Below are positions 61,599 through 64,000 of a stretch of 64,000 nt of DNA, piece by piece. Each line of letters opens with the position of its first letter. The first letter of the stretch is position 1. A program made the translations under genes and the position numbers. This DNA comes from Pedobacter frigiditerrae (lineage in GTDB: Bacteria > Bacteroidota > Bacteroidia > Sphingobacteriales > Sphingobacteriaceae). The notes under the pieces were generated by a model. That model was given only the letters and a program-made list of their open reading frames with translations, did no database searches and was not told the DNA's origin. Location of the stretch: positions 1,054,001-1,118,000 of the forward strand of contig NZ_SJSK01000001.1 in NCBI RefSeq assembly GCF_004331645.1, written 5' to 3'.

Positions 61599-62702
61599 TT
61601 ATCCTGCACCTATTAACGTTTGGGTTGTAATGTAGTCTACAACCGATTCAAAGTTACCAGTTTTCTGATAAACTGCCAATTGCCTGTCTGCTCCAGTGCC
61701 GTTTTCTAATATTTTGTGAACATAGTTGATGTCGTTTCTGCTTCCTAAATCATCAACTACATCGTCAACAAAGTCAAGCAGTTCTAAAATTAAATTGCGA
61801 CAGTTTACTTCCATTTCTTTTCCGAAATCAATTAAATTCCCATCAATTCCGTAACGGGCTGCTCTCCATTTATTTTCATTAATCAATGCTCTAGAATAGC
61901 TAATAAACTCCATATTCTGCAAACGTAACTTATACAATTTTGCACATAATGCCTGAAATAATGCTGTAAAAGCCATTGTTTCATCTATTAACATTGGGCA
62001 ATCGCAAATACGGAATTCTACTGTATCAAAAAACGGATGTACACGAATATCCCACCATATTTTCTTGGCGTTATCCATACAATTTGTTTTGATGAGCAGT
62101 TTTACATAATTGTCATAATCTTCAATACTATTGAAAATATCAGGAATACCTGTCCGTGGGAACTTATCAAAAACCTTAGTTCTAAACGATTTGTAACCTG
62201 TATTTCTACTTTCCCAAAATGGAGAGTTGGTAGACAGTGCAAAAACGTGAGGCAAAAAATATCTTACTTGATTAGCAATATGGATAGCCAGTTCGCGAGA
62301 TTGAAAACCAACGTGAACATGTAAGCCAAAAATTAAGTTTGAACGAGCCGCTTCCTGTAATTCGTTTACAATTTCGCTATAACGTGGATGTTCGGTAATC
62401 AACTGTTTCTCCCAATGCGAAAATGGGTGCGTACCAGCAGCGCCGATGCGTAAGCCTTGTTCACCAGCCAATTGAGAAACTGTATATCGCAATTGCGAAA
62501 TTTCTTTTCTAGCTTGTTCTGTATTATGGCAAATGCCAGTTCCAACTTCAACTACAGCTTGATGCATTTCTGCCTTTACTTGGTCTTTATGTATTTTTTG
62601 TGCAGATTCTACAATTTTTTGATCATGTGAGGTCAGTTCTCTGGTAACGGGATCAACTACCATGTACTCTTCCTCTACGCCCAGCGTAAATTCGTTCATC
62701 AT
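61599..62702 (-). CDS. Carboxylate-amine ligase, GCS2 (YbdK-like) family
   Basis: A 367-residue ATP-dependent ligase of the glutamate-cysteine ligase type 2 family. It begins FTLGVEEEYMVVDP, the family start that holds metal-binding glutamates, with EVGTGICHNTEQARKEI, GAAGTHPFSHW, FGLHVHVGF and a WWDIRVHPFFDTVEFRICD segment. Homologues such as YbdK have weak gamma-glutamyl-cysteine activity; the true substrate here is unknown. Either of two adjacent ATGs (62702 or 62699) can start it. It sits between the ATP-grasp gene (25 bp) and the amidotransferase gene (0 bp). Confidence 0.92.
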   Translation of the reverse strand: MMNEFTLGVEEEYMVVDPVTRELTSHDQKIVESAQKIHKDQVKAEMHQAVVEVGTGICHNTEQARKEISQLRYTVSQLAGEQGLRIGAAGTHPFSHWEKQLITEHPRYSEIVNELQEAARSNLIFGLHVHVGFQSRELAIHIANQVRYFLPHVFALSTNSPFWESRNTGYKSFRTKVFDKFPRTGIPDIFNSIEDYDNYVKLLIKTNCMDNAKKIWWDIRVHPFFDTVEFRICDCPMLIDETMAFTALFQALCAKLYKLRLQNMEFISYSRALINENKWRAARYGIDGNLIDFGKEMEVNCRNLILELLDFVDDVVDDLGSRNDINYVHKILENGTGADRQLAVYQKTGNFESVVDYITTQTLIGAG

Positions 62703-62727
62703 CTTATTCCCTTTTATTTAATCCCAA

Positions 62728-63804
62728 TTATTTTTTAGGTGTTATTTTTTTTGCTTTTGAAGTTGCTTTAGCTTTCGGCTTAACTTCATCTTTTGGTTTA
62801 ACCGCTTTAATAGTCGGACTAACCTTTACACCTTTAGGTAATGCTTTATCTGTTAACGGTAACCCAGCGGCGCCTGTTTTTACATATTTACCCCAGGTTA
62901 AATTATCCTGACCAGGGTTTTGCGCTTTGGCTCTTTCAATTGCATAGTTCGCAGTTGTTTCTACTACCCAGTCAAAGTTCTCTTGTCCAACACTTTTAAT
63001 GTCAGCATCTGGAGCTGGATTACAGAAGTCGATAGCAATAGGCACTCCGTCACGTACTGCGAATTCAACTGTGTTAAAGTCATAGCCTAAATAAGCGCAT
63101 AGTTTAAGTGTATATTCTTCAATCGTTTTTAACAACTCTGGGCTTGATGGTTCTCCGTCTACCACATAACGTAAATGTTGTGGATTGCGAGGTTCGTATT
63201 GCATGATGCGAACATATTTGCCACCAATGCAATAACATCTAAAATATTCTTCGAAAATAATTTCTTCTTGTAAAAGCATTACCAACTGCTCGGTTCCATT
63301 ATGTTTGCTGAAAAAATCTTCTTTATCGTGTAATTTATATACATCTCTCCATCCGCCCCCGTCAAAAGGTTTCATATAAGCAGGGAAACCAGTGTATTCA
63401 AAAATTGCATCCCAATCTAAAGGCATGGTTAAATTGGTAAATGATTCTCCGGTTGTACCAGTGGGATGTTGTCTAGAAGGAATTAAAGCCGTTTTTGGAA
63501 CTGGAACTCCAATTTGTTCAGCTAAAGCGTTGTTAAAGAATTTCTCATCAGCGCTCCACCAAAATGGATTATTAATAACCGCTGTTCCGGTAATTGCTGC
63601 ATTTTTTAATGATGCACGATAAAAAGGTACATCTTGAGAAATCCGGTCGATGATAACTGCATAATCCAAAGGCGTATTTTGAAACATTTTATCGATTTTT
63701 ACCGCCTCTGCAGTAATTCCTTTTAGCGCTTTTTGGTTAATTCTCTCTATTACAGCTTCTGGAAACGAGCGTTCTTGGCCGAATAAAATTCCTATTTTCT
63801 TCAT
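62728..63804 (-). CDS. ATP-grasp domain protein of the ligase cluster
   Basis: A 358-residue ATP-grasp ligase. The N-terminal Rossmann part starts KKIGILFGQERSFPEAV. The central grasp includes FPAYMKPFDGGGWRDVYKL (Lys-binding and Gly-rich loop, about 137-155), LLQEEIIFEEYFRCYCIGG and the metal-site strand VEFAVRDGVPIAIDFCNPAPDADI (about 245-268 in parts) with the Asp and Asn ligands. It is related in layout to RimK/D-Ala-D-Ala ligase-type enzymes that form amide bonds through acyl phosphates. The last 35 residues form a Lys/Pro/Ala-rich tail (KPKAKATSKAKK). It leads the cluster after the esterase gene. Confidence 0.85.
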   Translation of the reverse strand: MKKIGILFGQERSFPEAVIERINQKALKGITAEAVKIDKMFQNTPLDYAVIIDRISQDVPFYRASLKNAAITGTAVINNPFWWSADEKFFNNALAEQIGVPVPKTALIPSRQHPTGTTGESFTNLTMPLDWDAIFEYTGFPAYMKPFDGGGWRDVYKLHDKEDFFSKHNGTEQLVMLLQEEIIFEEYFRCYCIGGKYVRIMQYEPRNPQHLRYVVDGEPSSPELLKTIEEYTLKLCAYLGYDFNTVEFAVRDGVPIAIDFCNPAPDADIKSVGQENFDWVVETTANYAIERAKAQNPGQDNLTWGKYVKTGAAGLPLTDKALPKGVKVSPTIKAVKPKDEVKPKAKATSKAKKITPKK

Positions 63805-63844
63805 AAGTATAATGTGGTTGGTTAAATGTTTAATATTGGTTTTT

Positions 63845-63902
63845 CGTTGTTCTTCTGTCGTTTTTCATTGATTGTTTATCGAACAACGCTAAACGAACAA
63901 CG
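63845..63902. repeat. CGTTGTTC/GAACAACG inverted and direct repeats
   Basis: GAACAACG occurs at 63881-63888 and 63895-63902 (14-bp period) and its complement CGTTGTTC at 63845-63852. The group lies in the 99-bp gap between the esterase-like and ATP-grasp genes and can form alternative hairpins. Confidence 0.5.
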
Positions 63903-63903
63903 T

Positions 63904-64000
63904 TTAAAGTTGTGCTAAATATTCTGGAAACATCTGTCGCCAAGTTGGCCAGTCATGGTCGGCATTTTGCCTAACATCTAACCAGTGGTTTATAGCTTTT
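63904..64000 (-). CDS. Esterase-like protein, C-terminal end only
   Basis: The minus-strand frame entering from the right edge encodes 32 residues, ending NADHDWPTWRQMFPEYLAQL. The segment resembles the C-terminus of the alpha/beta-hydrolase esterases of COG4947, whose late catalytic His lies in HDW; that match is from memory. Only the tail is visible, so catalytic residues beyond that His cannot be checked. It is in line with the ligase cluster and 99 bp before the ATP-grasp gene. Confidence 0.6.
   Translation of the reverse strand, partial: KAINHWLDVRQNADHDWPTWRQMFPEYLAQL

Noticed and set aside
1..64000. CRISPR arrays, tRNA and rRNA genes, insertion sequences, prophage
   Set aside because: I read the gaps and ORFs and found no spacer-repeat array, no cloverleaf-like element, no transposase or integrase; the only repeats are the short ones listed.

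Overview
The window is AT-rich, densely coded DNA that looks like chromosome from a member of the Bacteroidota, most likely Sphingobacteriaceae near Pedobacter. The evidence is lineage-specific content: two SusC/SusD nutrient-uptake pairs, a SusCD locus followed by fasciclin-like and DUF5007-like lipoproteins, a Bacteroidota-type TonB operon, GldJ and PorV of the type IX secretion/gliding apparatus, a 13-gene nuo operon with a short NuoG, and promoter-like TAnnTTTG elements. The genus is an inference from gene content; no rRNA or tRNA gene was seen.

Layout. 1-6.8 kb: 3' part of a DUF885 protein, an APC amino-acid permease, and a large secreted GH43 glycosidase. 7.0-13.3 kb (minus strand): SusC-SusD-fasciclin-DUF5007 outer-membrane uptake locus. 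13.8-14.3 kb (minus): two small overlapping unknown ORFs. 14.9-20.2 kb (plus): a second SusC-SusD pair. 20.3-23.6 kb: two small unknown/DUF5655 genes, a Tat-exported Gfo/Idh/MocA (GH109-like) oxidoreductase and a LacI-type repressor. Two identical CAAACGTTTG palindromes, one in the intergenic region shared by the DUF5655 and oxidoreductase genes and one before lacI, tie these together as a likely regulon. 23.7-29.5 kb: housekeeping genes (metK with a SAM-II-like leader, lipid kinase, SUI1 protein, pckA), a lone ExbD, and an 11-bp-period repeat. 29.8-35.8 kb: ExbB-ExbD-ExbD-TonB-small membrane protein-PstS-like lipoprotein-TPR protein, energising the outer-membrane transporters. 35.9-48.8 kb: nuoA-N, respiratory complex I. 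48.9-53.4 kb: DedA, pyrophosphatase, CorC/HlyC family, rsmE, DUF4159 and biotin carrier genes. 53.5-57.0 kb: divergent gldJ and porV-ispF. 57.1-59.4 kb (minus): pirin, YceI, Crp/Fnr regulator and a 53-residue FeoB-associated Cys-rich membrane protein. 59.5-64.0 kb (minus): a cluster of two ATP-grasp-like proteins, a GCS2 carboxylate-amine ligase, a class I glutamine-amidotransferase-like protein and, cut by the right edge, an esterase-like protein.

How the genes work together. The Sus systems, GH43 enzyme and Gfo/Idh enzyme form a glycan and nutrient scavenging block driven by the TonB/ExbBD motor. The motor depends on proton-motive force, which complex I encoded next to it helps to generate. 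GldJ and PorV belong to the secretion machinery that exports and anchors enzymes.

The best candidate for an uncharacterised system is the 59.5-64.0 kb ligase cluster, whose enzyme mix implies synthesis and possibly release of an unknown amide- or peptide-like small molecule. The most testable regulatory findings are the paired LacI operators, the SAM-II-like element with an aligned promoter before metK, and the nuoA promoter embedded in the preceding gene's terminator. Several recurrent-looking intergenic elements (nuoI-nuoJ gap, ligase cluster, metK-exbD gap) deserve a genome-wide count.
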